NCBI RefSeq assembly: GCF_000215085.1
Contig: NC_015589.1
Location: forward strand, 3,905,015 to 3,969,014
From: Desulforamulus ruminis DSM 2154
GTDB taxonomy: Bacteria > Bacillota > Desulfotomaculia > Desulfotomaculales > Desulfotomaculaceae
DNA: 64,000 nt
Direction: 5' to 3'
Part shown: in pieces, positions 16,820-24,671 of the stretch
How positions within the stretch are numbered: position 1 is the stretch's first letter
How the letters are laid out: every line of letters begins with the position of its first letter
Translations under genes and position numbers: made by a program
The notes under the pieces: generated by a model
Told to the model about the DNA's origin: nothing
Database searches by the model: none
What the model saw: the letters and a program-made list of their open reading frames with translations, nothing else

Positions 16820-17668
16820 ATGCTCATTTCATCCAAAGACATACTTAAGAAAGCGCAACAATCCGGCTATGGTGTCCCTGGATTTAATTTTTACAATCAA
16901 GATGTGGTGGAAAGCATTGTTGAAACGGCTGAAGCCCTTTCATCCCCGGTCATTTTAATGATCACCCCGATTTATATTGAAAACCTGGGGCTGGAATCAG
17001 CAGCCTTTATGGCTCGTTGTGTGGCGGAAGCTGCCAGGGTCCCTGTAGCGCTTCACCTGGACCACGGCCATACCTATGAGCAGGCTCAACGCTGTTTAGA
17101 GGCAGGTTTTACCTCCGTCATGATCGATGGTTCTGAACTGCCGCTGCAAGAAAACATTCAACTGACACAAAAGGTAGTGGCTTTAGCCCAAAAATACGGC
17201 GCTTCCGTGGAAGCTGAGCTGGGAGCCGTGGGAGGTGCTGAAGATATGGCCCAGGAAGGTGCCCAGCAAAAGCTTGCGTTGGTTGACCCCGAAGACGCCA
17301 AAATATTCGTACAGGAAAGCGGCATTGATAGCCTGGCGCCGGCCATTGGAACAGTCCATGGCATGACAAAAAAGGAACCCTGTCTTGATCTACCGCTGCT
17401 CCAGGCCGTAAGAAAACGGGTCGACGTTCCTTTGGTTCTTCACGGCGGTTCGGGTCTCGCGGATGATACCATTCGCCTCATGATTCGTAACGGCATTAGT
17501 AAGGTAAATGTGGGCACGGAACTCAAAATTGGCTGGATGCAAGGGTTAACCGCCTATTTTAAAACAGGTGCTTATGAACCCCGTTTTGCCAGATCATCGG
17601 CGAAAGAAGGGGTTATGCAAGTGGTTGCCAAAAAAATTGAATTGCTTGGCTCAAAGGGAAAGGCTTAA
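16820..17668 (+). CDS. Class II ketose-bisphosphate-type aldolase
   Basis: A 282-residue zinc aldolase of the Fba/GatY/KbaY family. Asp81-His82 (LDHGH), Glu133, His180 (GTVHG) and His208 (LHGGSG) match the catalytic acid, metal-site and phosphate-binding positions. The start at 16820 has AAGGAGAT about 10 bases upstream; an earlier ATG at 16763 lacks a site. The enzyme should split a ketose phosphate into DHAP and an aldehyde. It is divergent from the isomerase gene and convergent with the dehydrogenase gene, overlapping its stop by 4 bases within a palindrome. Substrate specificity (tagatose-, fructose- or sulfofructose-type) cannot be read from these motifs. Confidence 0.88.
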   Translation: MLISSKDILKKAQQSGYGVPGFNFYNQDVVESIVETAEALSSPVILMITPIYIENLGLESAAFMARCVAEAARVPVALHLDHGHTYEQAQRCLEAGFTSVMIDGSELPLQENIQLTQKVVALAQKYGASVEAELGAVGGAEDMAQEGAQQKLALVDPEDAKIFVQESGIDSLAPAIGTVHGMTKKEPCLDLPLLQAVRKRVDVPLVLHGGSGLADDTIRLMIRNGISKVNVGTELKIGWMQGLTAYFKTGAYEPRFARSSAKEGVMQVVAKKIELLGSKGKA

Positions 17669-17682
17669 GCCTTTCCCTTTTC
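17653..17682. terminator. Bidirectional palindrome over two stop codons
   Basis: A 28-base perfect palindrome (17653-17680) contains the overlapping stop codons of the convergent aldolase and dehydrogenase genes. On the plus strand it runs into TTTTCT. Because it is a palindrome, both proteins end in the same residues, KGKA. Confidence 0.65.
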
Positions 17683-18690
17683 TAAGCAGGGTCCTTTCAT
17701 CAAGCTCTGTTCGATAAAGTCATCGATAACAACCGGTTTTCCCGTTTGAGCAGAGTCATTGGCAGCCAGAACCACGGCCAGTGTTTTATAACTGTCTTCT
17801 ATGGGGGTTTTTATCAGTCCCCTGCTCCTGGTTCGAACCGCTTGTATAAACTGATCGTTAATATCGCCTGTTTGGGAATCGTCCATTTCCATTCCTGTTT
17901 CGGAAAGAACCATAGTTTTTTGGGGAGTAAAACGGAATAACAAGTTTTTGGCAGCGATATCAAGGGCTATGGTCTCAAAGTTTCTTTCTTCTTTAATATC
18001 TGGAAACAAGGCCAGCGTACCGGATATGGAACCCACGACTCCGTTTTTAAACTTAAGATTTAATACGTAGCCGTCCCAGTTGTTGAAATCTTCATTTTGT
18101 CTCACATTCAAGGTATAAAAGGCATGAACACTTTCCACGTCTCCGCAAAAAAGCCTGCAAAGGTCAATTAAATGGATCAATTGATCCACAACCGGTCCAC
18201 CGCCCAAATCTTTATCGGCGATATGTTTCACAGGAGGCTTGGTCCAATACCAAAAACCGTTTAACATGGACACCGGCCGTTGAGCCAACATGCCGGCCGC
18301 AGCTTGAACCGACCGGCGGTAACGGAACATATGGCCAATGGCGCACAGTATCTCCGCTTCTTTCACTTTTTCCACCAGCGCAGCCGCCTCACCAAGAGAC
18401 AAACTGATGGGCTTCTCCAAAAACAAATCTAATTTGCGCTGAATTACAGCCATGGCCGTATCATAATGGGCATATACCGGTGTGGTGATATACACCACAT
18501 CCAGCTTTTCATGGTCCAGCATCCTTTTGTAATCTGTGTAAGCCTTGGCCCCAAAAGCTTCAGCCAGCTCTTGGGCACTTATGCCGGTATGACTTTGGAC
18601 CGCCACCAGGGAAACGTCGGGCATTTTGCTCAGCTTTTCGGCATGAGCCCAACCCATTCTGCCAGCCCCAATCAAGCCAACTCTGATCAA
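17665..18690 (-). CDS. Gfo/Idh/MocA-family oxidoreductase
   Basis: A 341-residue NAD(P)-dependent dehydrogenase. The Rossmann loop GLIGAGRMG lies at the N terminus, the family Lys is in EKPISLS, and the catalytic Asp/His segment is GGGPVVDQLIHLIDL. The TTG start at 18690 has AGGTGGG about 6 bases upstream. Relatives oxidise myo-inositol, levoglucosan or other pyranose-like sugars at a ring carbon. It lies about 70 bases downstream of the permease genes in the same direction, so it is likely part of the importer operon and acts on the imported compound or an intermediate. Substrate unknown. Confidence 0.88.
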   Translation of the reverse strand: MIRVGLIGAGRMGWAHAEKLSKMPDVSLVAVQSHTGISAQELAEAFGAKAYTDYKRMLDHEKLDVVYITTPVYAHYDTAMAVIQRKLDLFLEKPISLSLGEAAALVEKVKEAEILCAIGHMFRYRRSVQAAAGMLAQRPVSMLNGFWYWTKPPVKHIADKDLGGGPVVDQLIHLIDLCRLFCGDVESVHAFYTLNVRQNEDFNNWDGYVLNLKFKNGVVGSISGTLALFPDIKEERNFETIALDIAAKNLLFRFTPQKTMVLSETGMEMDDSQTGDINDQFIQAVRTRSRGLIKTPIEDSYKTLAVVLAANDSAQTGKPVVIDDFIEQSLMKGPCLEKGKA

Positions 18691-18759
18691 CTTGATCCCA
18701 CCTGTCTGTCTATTATTTTTTAATCATACAGAAGGAAAAAGGGTGACTCCCCCCGCTTG

Positions 18760-19608
18760 CTACCCTTTTACCGCCCCCGCGGTTAAACCGGCCACAATAT
18801 AACGTTGTACCAAGATGAAAATTACCAGAATGGGCAGCGTTGTTAAGAAGGAGGTGGCCATCATGCCGCCCCAGTCGTGTTTGAACTGACCCCCGAAGGC
18901 GATCAGCATACCTGGCGGAAGTGTTTTCATGGTCACATCATTGACCAGCGTCATGGGGAACAAAAGGTTGTTCCAGGCGTCCAGGAAGGCGAAAATACCC
19001 GTTGCCACGATCCCGGGAGTGGCCAAAGGGAGAACAACCTTAAACATGGCTTCCACACGGCTACAGCCATCCACCATGGCCGCCTCTTCAACTTCCACCG
19101 GAACCGAATCGATAAAGCCCTTGATCATCCACACGCCAAAAGGGAGGGCAAAAGAGGTAAAGGCAATGGTTAATCCCAAATAACTGTTCAGTAAATCGGC
19201 CTTAACATATAAAAGATACAGTGGAATGAGCAGCACCACCATAGGAAACATTTGCGTCACCAAAACACTGATCAATATCTGTTTACGAAAACGGAAGCGC
19301 AGCCTGGACAATGCGTAACCGGCCAGTGTGGCCAGCACAACGGTTACCACAACGGTGGCAATGGCCGTAACAAAGCTGTTAAAGAAGAATTTAACGATTA
19401 AAGAGTCCGGGGCAAAAAGTTTAATTAAGTTTTCAAAGGTAATGGTTTGGGGCCAAAAGTCCGGCGGCACTTTAAATTGGTCGATTTCCGGTTTTAAAGC
19501 GGTGCAGAACATCCAATAAAAAGGAAATAAAGTCCAGATAAAAGTAGCCGCTAAAATCCCATAGATGGTGGCCTTCCAAGTGATTGTCGGCTTTCTTACC
19601 TCAGCCAT
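18760..19608 (-). CDS. Carbohydrate ABC transporter permease (MalG type)
   Basis: A 282-residue inner membrane protein with six hydrophobic segments. The EAA loop, contact site for the ATPase, is EAAMVDGCSRVEAMFKVVLP (about residue 195), as in MalG-like CUT1 permeases. The C terminus GLTAGAVKG is also typical. It lies 12 bases after its partner permease gene and works with it, the lipoprotein binding component and the ATPase gene further upstream. Confidence 0.93.
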   Translation of the reverse strand: MAEVRKPTITWKATIYGILAATFIWTLFPFYWMFCTALKPEIDQFKVPPDFWPQTITFENLIKLFAPDSLIVKFFFNSFVTAIATVVVTVVLATLAGYALSRLRFRFRKQILISVLVTQMFPMVVLLIPLYLLYVKADLLNSYLGLTIAFTSFALPFGVWMIKGFIDSVPVEVEEAAMVDGCSRVEAMFKVVLPLATPGIVATGIFAFLDAWNNLLFPMTLVNDVTMKTLPPGMLIAFGGQFKHDWGGMMATSFLTTLPILVIFILVQRYIVAGLTAGAVKG

Positions 19609-19620
19609 CTTAACTCCTCC

Positions 19621-20547
19621 TTAAAAATCTTTGGTCAGCATTTTTACATAGAAGCCGGCCAAGATGGTGAGCACAACGCACCAGATAAAGCCTACGGCGG
19701 CGCTATACCCCAGTTCAAAGTTTTCAAAAGCCAGACGATAAATATATACGACCAGTGTGGTGGTTTCATAGGCCGGGCCGCCACCGGTCATGGTGTAGAT
19801 AATCGGAAAGTTGTTAAGGTTGCGAATAATTTGCAGAAGGGAGGTAATGACAATAATTCCTCTCAGATAGGGTAGCGTTACATGCCAAAATTCCTGCCAG
19901 CGATTGGCGCCCATTTCCAGAGTGGCCTCTTTTACATCTTGCGGGATGGTTTTTAATCCGGCAGCGAACATCAAAATATAAAAGGGGATCTGATTCCAGC
20001 AATTAGCGATAACACAGGCGGTCATGGCCAGATCTCCCCGCATCAGCCAGGGCAGATATTCCTTAATGATGTGTAGTTGCTGCAAAATGAAATTGGCTAA
20101 GCCCACTTCCACATCAAAAATATACATAAAGAGATACGCTACAACCACCGCCGGGATAATCCAGGGGGCTAAAATAAGACCCCGGGTGAATCCACTGTAT
20201 TTCTCCGGTAGTTGATCCACTGCAATGGCTACAATTAAACCTACCAGCAAACTAATGATAACCGAGGCAAAGGTAAAAACTAAGGTGTTCTTCAAAGACA
20301 GCCAGAAGTTGCCGTCATGGGCCAGCTTGGTAAAATTATCTGTTCCAACAAAACCGTGATTCAATGGATCCGTCAAATTATAATGAAAAAAACTGAGTAT
20401 AGCGCTGCTGACAAGGGGATAGAGAATGACCAAAAGAAGCACGGCAATGGCCGGCAGCAGCAAAATGGAGTGGAGCGGCAAGCGGAGAAAACTCCGCTTG
20501 CCTCCTATACGAATTATAGGACGATTAACAGTTGATTTACTGGCCAT
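19621..20547 (-). CDS. Carbohydrate ABC transporter permease (MalF type)
   Basis: A 308-residue membrane protein with six main hydrophobic segments and an EAA loop (EATLEMGANRWQEFWHVTLP, about residue 205). It overlaps the binding-protein gene by 11 bases. Together with the MalG-type partner it forms the pore of a CUT1-family sugar importer. The short N terminus, without MalF's large outer loop, is normal for Firmicutes. Confidence 0.93.
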   Translation of the reverse strand: MASKSTVNRPIIRIGGKRSFLRLPLHSILLLPAIAVLLLVILYPLVSSAILSFFHYNLTDPLNHGFVGTDNFTKLAHDGNFWLSLKNTLVFTFASVIISLLVGLIVAIAVDQLPEKYSGFTRGLILAPWIIPAVVVAYLFMYIFDVEVGLANFILQQLHIIKEYLPWLMRGDLAMTACVIANCWNQIPFYILMFAAGLKTIPQDVKEATLEMGANRWQEFWHVTLPYLRGIIVITSLLQIIRNLNNFPIIYTMTGGGPAYETTTLVVYIYRLAFENFELGYSAAVGFIWCVVLTILAGFYVKMLTKDF

Positions 20548-21853
20548 TAATTACACCCTCTAATTGAGTCTGTGTATTATCGAGAATCTGCTTAACCGGC
20601 TTATCTGTGGTGATGATCTCTTGAACCCCGGTCATCAGAGTCGTGCCCAGTTTAGCATAGTTAGGACCAAATGGCAGCGGGGTAAGTGTCGGTACAATTT
20701 TTTCTAAAATGACACTGCGGATGGGATCGTTAAACAAGTCGGGATATTTTTCTGCAGCGCTTTTGGTCGGGGGCAGGAAGCCCAGAGGACCATGATAATT
20801 TTTCATCGTATACTCACTGTTCACTAAAAACTCGGCGAATTTAGCAGCTTCTTCTTTATGCTGGGAGGCTTTCATGACCACCAATGTATGGTCGTCAGGC
20901 GCTGAAAAGTTCTTGCCGGTTGGTCCCATGGGTAGTGGTGCAACGCCCCAGGTTTCAAAAAACTGTTCATCGGTAATATTCTTGTCAAAGCTCTTAACAA
21001 CACCCCTCAAAAAGGGTCCGTCAAGGGCAAAAAGCAGCCGGTTCTGGCTGGCCTGTGGTCTGAACTCCCCAAACTTCTTGCCTGCCAGGGTATAACCATT
21101 TTTAACCGTTCCGCGTATCCATTCGCCAAATTGAATAAACTCCGGTGAATTTACCTTGGCCGAATCATTGGTGACCGGCTGCTCCAGGAAGTTGTTCATA
21201 AAGGGCCACTCTTGGGCTAAACCAACGGTGCGAATGGTGGTGTCCAACTGTAGGCCAACCACATCGGGCATTTTTTGTTTGGCTACCTTCATCATTTGAT
21301 CCATCTCGTCTAAAGTTTGGGGTGGTTTAGTGGGATCAAAGCCAAGTTCTTTCAGCAACGTTTTGTTGTAATAAAAGGTCAAGGTATTAGGAGCCCAAGG
21401 AATTAGGTAATGTTTGTCACCCACTTTGCCGGGCTCATAAAATTCCGGTCTAAAATCCTTGATTAATTCCTGTGGCAGTACATTTTCCGTGGGCTCCAGG
21501 GCATTCATGGTAGCCAGGATTACGCCATCACCTACGTGAACTTGGGCAATGTCGGGAACATTACCGCCCATAACCATAACCATTAACTGGTTGCGCATGT
21601 CACTAACAGGCACATTTACATTTTTGATTTTTATATTGGGGTTTTGCTTTTCATATTCGGCAATGACCTTATTCAAGTCTTTGGTATAGGCTTCTCCAGC
21701 CGCCCAGTTGACAAATGTCAATTCTATTTTTTCACCCGTAGCACCGGCACCCTTGCTGTCCCCTTTAGGACCCCCACACCCACTAATTAGGGAAACAGAC
21801 AGCACTAAAGTTACCAATAAAGCCATATACCTTTTTGCTTTACTTTTAAACAT
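20537..21853 (-). CDS. Sugar-binding lipoprotein of ABC importer
   Basis: A 438-residue extracellular solute-binding protein of the CUT1 class. A lipoprotein signal peptide ends in the lipobox LISGC (Cys about residue 27). The body has the usual binding-protein words such as PDIAQVHVGD and APNTLTFYYNKTLLKELG. The ATG at 21853 is preferred over an upstream start at 21889 because GGGGGAGGT precedes it and the signal peptide then has normal length. The ligand is unknown; by context it is the sugar broken down by the locus. Confidence 0.93.
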   Translation of the reverse strand: MFKSKAKRYMALLVTLVLSVSLISGCGGPKGDSKGAGATGEKIELTFVNWAAGEAYTKDLNKVIAEYEKQNPNIKIKNVNVPVSDMRNQLMVMVMGGNVPDIAQVHVGDGVILATMNALEPTENVLPQELIKDFRPEFYEPGKVGDKHYLIPWAPNTLTFYYNKTLLKELGFDPTKPPQTLDEMDQMMKVAKQKMPDVVGLQLDTTIRTVGLAQEWPFMNNFLEQPVTNDSAKVNSPEFIQFGEWIRGTVKNGYTLAGKKFGEFRPQASQNRLLFALDGPFLRGVVKSFDKNITDEQFFETWGVAPLPMGPTGKNFSAPDDHTLVVMKASQHKEEAAKFAEFLVNSEYTMKNYHGPLGFLPPTKSAAEKYPDLFNDPIRSVILEKIVPTLTPLPFGPNYAKLGTTLMTGVQEIITTDKPVKQILDNTQTQLEGVINGQ

Positions 21854-21944
21854 TTGATTACCTCCCCCTCCATGTGCGCGTCTCGGCAAAAGTTTCCCAG
21901 CATTATTTGAAGCTCTGATTCGTTATTCTTTGAATCACCTCGCT

Positions 21945-23048
21945 TTATTTAGGTTGTATAGTTAAAGAATGACCGGATTCAGGATCAAAAAGATGGATTT
22001 TCTCTTTTTCACATTTCAACAGAAGACTGCAACCAATTTGCGGTGCTGCTACCTTTGCGGGCATGGTCATAACAATTTCTGTATCACCGGTTGTTTTCGC
22101 ATGCAAAATATACTCTGCGCCCACGTGCTCCACCACTTCCACCAAGCAACTCATTTCGTGGTCATTTTCACAAGCCGGATATAAGTTTTCGGGTCTTATT
22201 CCCAAAAGGACTTCTTTATTTAAATAGGATTCCGCAACCTGCAGCAAATGGGACGGTAGCGGCACATCCACCCCTTCGGTTTTAAAGTGAATTGCGGATT
22301 CCTTGCGGTAAAGGGTACCCTTCAAAAAGTTCATGGGCGGAGAGCCGATAAAACCGGCCACAAACATGCTCTTTGGAGAATCGTAGATGTCCGTTGGTTT
22401 CCCGATTTGCATAATATGTCCGTCTTTCATCACCACAATCCTGGATCCCATGGTCATAGCTTCTGTTTGATCGTGGGTTACATATATAACCGTAGAGGCC
22501 AATTTACGGTGTAATTTGATTAACTCCGCTCTCATGACCACCCGGAGCTTGGCATCCAGGTTGCTCAAGGGTTCATCCATCAGGAAAACAGCCGGTTGCC
22601 GTACAATGGCTCGCCCCAGGGCCACCCGCTGGCGCTGTCCACCGGACAATTCCTTGGGTTGACGATGTAAAAGATGCGAAATACCCAGCATTTCCGCGGC
22701 CTTCTTCACTCTAGCGTCAATCTCTTCCTTAGGAAGCTTTTTTATGCGCAAGGCAAAGGCCATGTTTTCGTAAACGTTCTTATGGGGGTATAATGCATAG
22801 CTCTGAAAAACCATGGCAATATCGCGGTCTTTTGGTTCCAAATCGGTTACGTTTTTATTGCCGATGTGAATTTCGCCCCCTGTTGGATCATCCAATCCAG
22901 CCACCATGCGCAAGGTGGTGCTTTTACCACAGCCGGATGGACCCACTAGAACCAGAAACTCTCCATTCTCGATGGTCAGATCAAAATCGGCTACCGCTAC
23001 AAAATCACCGTATCTTTTCTCAATGTTTTTTAAAATTACTTCTGCCAC
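21945..23048 (-). CDS. ABC transporter ATP-binding protein (UgpC/MsmK type)
   Basis: A 367-residue sugar-importer ATPase. Walker A is GPSGCGKSTTL, the signature LSGGQRQRVALGRAI, Walker B VFLMDEPLSNLDA, and the H-loop VTHDQTEAMT. A C-terminal TOBE/OB regulatory domain (about 235-367) is present, as in MalK and MsmK. It is the first gene of the importer operon, with the binding protein and both permeases downstream. An operator-like motif abuts the likely -10 element upstream. Confidence 0.95.
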   Translation of the reverse strand: MAEVILKNIEKRYGDFVAVADFDLTIENGEFLVLVGPSGCGKSTTLRMVAGLDDPTGGEIHIGNKNVTDLEPKDRDIAMVFQSYALYPHKNVYENMAFALRIKKLPKEEIDARVKKAAEMLGISHLLHRQPKELSGGQRQRVALGRAIVRQPAVFLMDEPLSNLDAKLRVVMRAELIKLHRKLASTVIYVTHDQTEAMTMGSRIVVMKDGHIMQIGKPTDIYDSPKSMFVAGFIGSPPMNFLKGTLYRKESAIHFKTEGVDVPLPSHLLQVAESYLNKEVLLGIRPENLYPACENDHEMSCLVEVVEHVGAEYILHAKTTGDTEIVMTMPAKVAAPQIGCSLLLKCEKEKIHLFDPESGHSLTIQPK

Positions 23049-23135
23049 GGTAATCTCCTTTCTTTACGGCGCATCTAGAAGGATACACCATAAGTTAAGT
23101 TGCAGAAAGCTAGCAAATACCGGTAATTATGCATT

Positions 23136-23156
23136 ATTATATTGTTGTAATATTAC
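23136..23156 (-). promoter_or_regulatory. Importer operon promoter with overlapping candidate GntR operator
   Basis: TATAAT on the minus strand (23136-23141) is the probable -10; no good -35 is seen. TTGTAATATTAC (23145-23156), containing the full palindrome GTAATATTAC, lies between -10 and -35, the classic place for a repressor. Confidence 0.55.
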
Positions 23157-23214
23157 TTATTTATTGTTTTTATGATAGCTTTAAAAAATATAGTCGTCAA
23201 GAAGAAAAAACTTT

Positions 23215-24309
23215 TTATTTCAACTTTTCAAACATTTCTACCTGTTTTAGCTTTTCCAACGTGCTTGTGATCTCTTCCTCACCATCTAGAATCTTAAACT
23301 CAACTTCATAATGGTGCTGCTCACCGGGTTCCAGCATCACCAATTCACCCCGTTCCCGATGTGCCGCACGGCCGTCAACCCAGCAATTACTGGGTTCCAA
23401 GCCCATGACATAAGCGCCGGGAGAAGGCTGGAACCAATGAACAAAATTAGGCAAGCTCTCTTTGGTATAGCGTAGTTGGAGACCCCAGCGAGCTTTACCG
23501 GGTGTTTCATTGATTAAAGCCATGGTAACATAACCTTCCTCATCTGCCTCCATCTCATGATACAAGACGTCTTCAACTTGAGTATGGGGTTCCAGGGGAT
23601 AGCGGGTCCAGTCAAAGTCTACCGAGGGCTTATCCCGGTGACGGACATCGCTGCTGGGAGCATAAAGCCGGGTATGGCCGCTTAGCAGCGGAAAACCCAG
23701 ATTGATATGATAAAGCATCATGTGACCTTGGGTCTGGAAGGAGTGGTTGGTTAAACAATCTTTGATGCGAATCATGTTGGCACCTAGGCTTGTCTCAATA
23801 CGACGCTCATTGACAAAGTACTCTGTAAATTTATCCAACTCGATAACTTTGCCCTGGCACCACATCTTATATTCGTCGCCGTCCCAGGCCGCTTCTGCCC
23901 AAACATTGGTGGCCGGCGACAGTTGGGCTCGGCCATGAAGGCAGTGTTCTTGGCCTTGATCATGGCATGGATTCCCTACCTGGGAATAACCGCAGGTACA
24001 AACCAGGCCTCCGAAGGAACCCCGCCGTGGAATAAAGCCATGGGTTTCCAGGTAGGCCGGCGCCACTTCTCCGGTGCGTGAACGCCAACCAATAGCCTTC
24101 CCCTTATATTCCGCCAGGATAATGTCCATACCACGGGTTGGGCTTACTTGGAAGTGTAGTCCGGAACCGGTCCGAAACTCAATGACTTCCACATCTTTTT
24201 GATTGCCGTCGGTTAAGGCTAGTCGACGAACTCCTCCGATTTGGGATTCATGACCAATGCGCTCCCGTAACTGCTGGCGGGTAAAGAATTGTCCATATAG
24301 CTGAACCAT
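23215..24309 (-). CDS. DUF4432 aldose 1-epimerase-like protein
   Basis: A 364-residue protein of the DUF4432 family, which has the galactose-mutarotase beta-sandwich fold. Visible family words are FQVSPTRGMDI, GLVCTCGY, MLYHINLGFPLLS and GLEPSNCWVDGR. His and Glu residues in YHINLG and GLEPSN are placed like those of mutarotases. It would speed exchange between anomers of the imported sugar, or bind it in another role. It is transcribed alone from the divergent regulatory region shared with the kinase gene. Confidence 0.85.
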   Translation of the reverse strand: MVQLYGQFFTRQQLRERIGHESQIGGVRRLALTDGNQKDVEVIEFRTGSGLHFQVSPTRGMDIILAEYKGKAIGWRSRTGEVAPAYLETHGFIPRRGSFGGLVCTCGYSQVGNPCHDQGQEHCLHGRAQLSPATNVWAEAAWDGDEYKMWCQGKVIELDKFTEYFVNERRIETSLGANMIRIKDCLTNHSFQTQGHMMLYHINLGFPLLSGHTRLYAPSSDVRHRDKPSVDFDWTRYPLEPHTQVEDVLYHEMEADEEGYVTMALINETPGKARWGLQLRYTKESLPNFVHWFQPSPGAYVMGLEPSNCWVDGRAAHRERGELVMLEPGEQHHYEVEFKILDGEEEITSTLEKLKQVEMFEKLK

Positions 24310-24461
24310 GCTTCATTTCCCCTTTTATTGACTCATTCACTAGTTCATTGCCTGATTAATTGACTAAATTCCTTTAAAAAAGCTTATATCAACAATAGAT
24401 TGTAAATGGAATTGTAAAAATTTTATCAAAAAAACATATTAGTGTAAATAGACAAATATGT

Positions 24462-24476
24462 AATGTTGTAATATTA
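24462..24476. promoter_or_regulatory. Candidate GntR operator, divergent region
   Basis: AATGTTGTAATATTA contains the 11-base word TTGTAATATTA identical to that at 23145-23155. It lies upstream of both the mutarotase-like and the kinase promoters. Confidence 0.5.
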
Positions 24477-24499
24477 TAAAAATAATTAACGATTTCTAA

Positions 24500-24529
24500 T
24501 TGACAAAATCTTTTAGCCAAGGCTATATT
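24500..24529 (+). promoter_or_regulatory. Promoter of the PfkA-family kinase gene
   Basis: TTGACA (24500-24505) and TATATT (24524-24529) are separated by 18 bases. A related motif, TAATATTGC (24541-24549), lies at the expected transcription start, again suiting repression. Confidence 0.7.
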
Positions 24530-24671
24530 AGATAAAGTTATAATATTGCAAAATTATATTAATGTCTAGAATTACCTTCTATACGATGGCCTACTTTATT
24601 TGAAGCCGCAAAAATATTCATTAACCAATGATCGAAAAAATATAGAAACAGCAAATGAGGGTGAGAAGTTT

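Larger units (their letters stand above)
24310..24671. promoter_or_regulatory. Divergent regulatory region between mutarotase-like and kinase genes
   Basis: Very AT-rich gene-free stretch of 362 bases. It carries a candidate promoter for each direction and two motif copies (listed separately). For the minus-strand gene, TTTACA and TAAAAT spaced by 17 bases are visible. No small ORF with a ribosome site was found in it. Confidence 0.6.
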
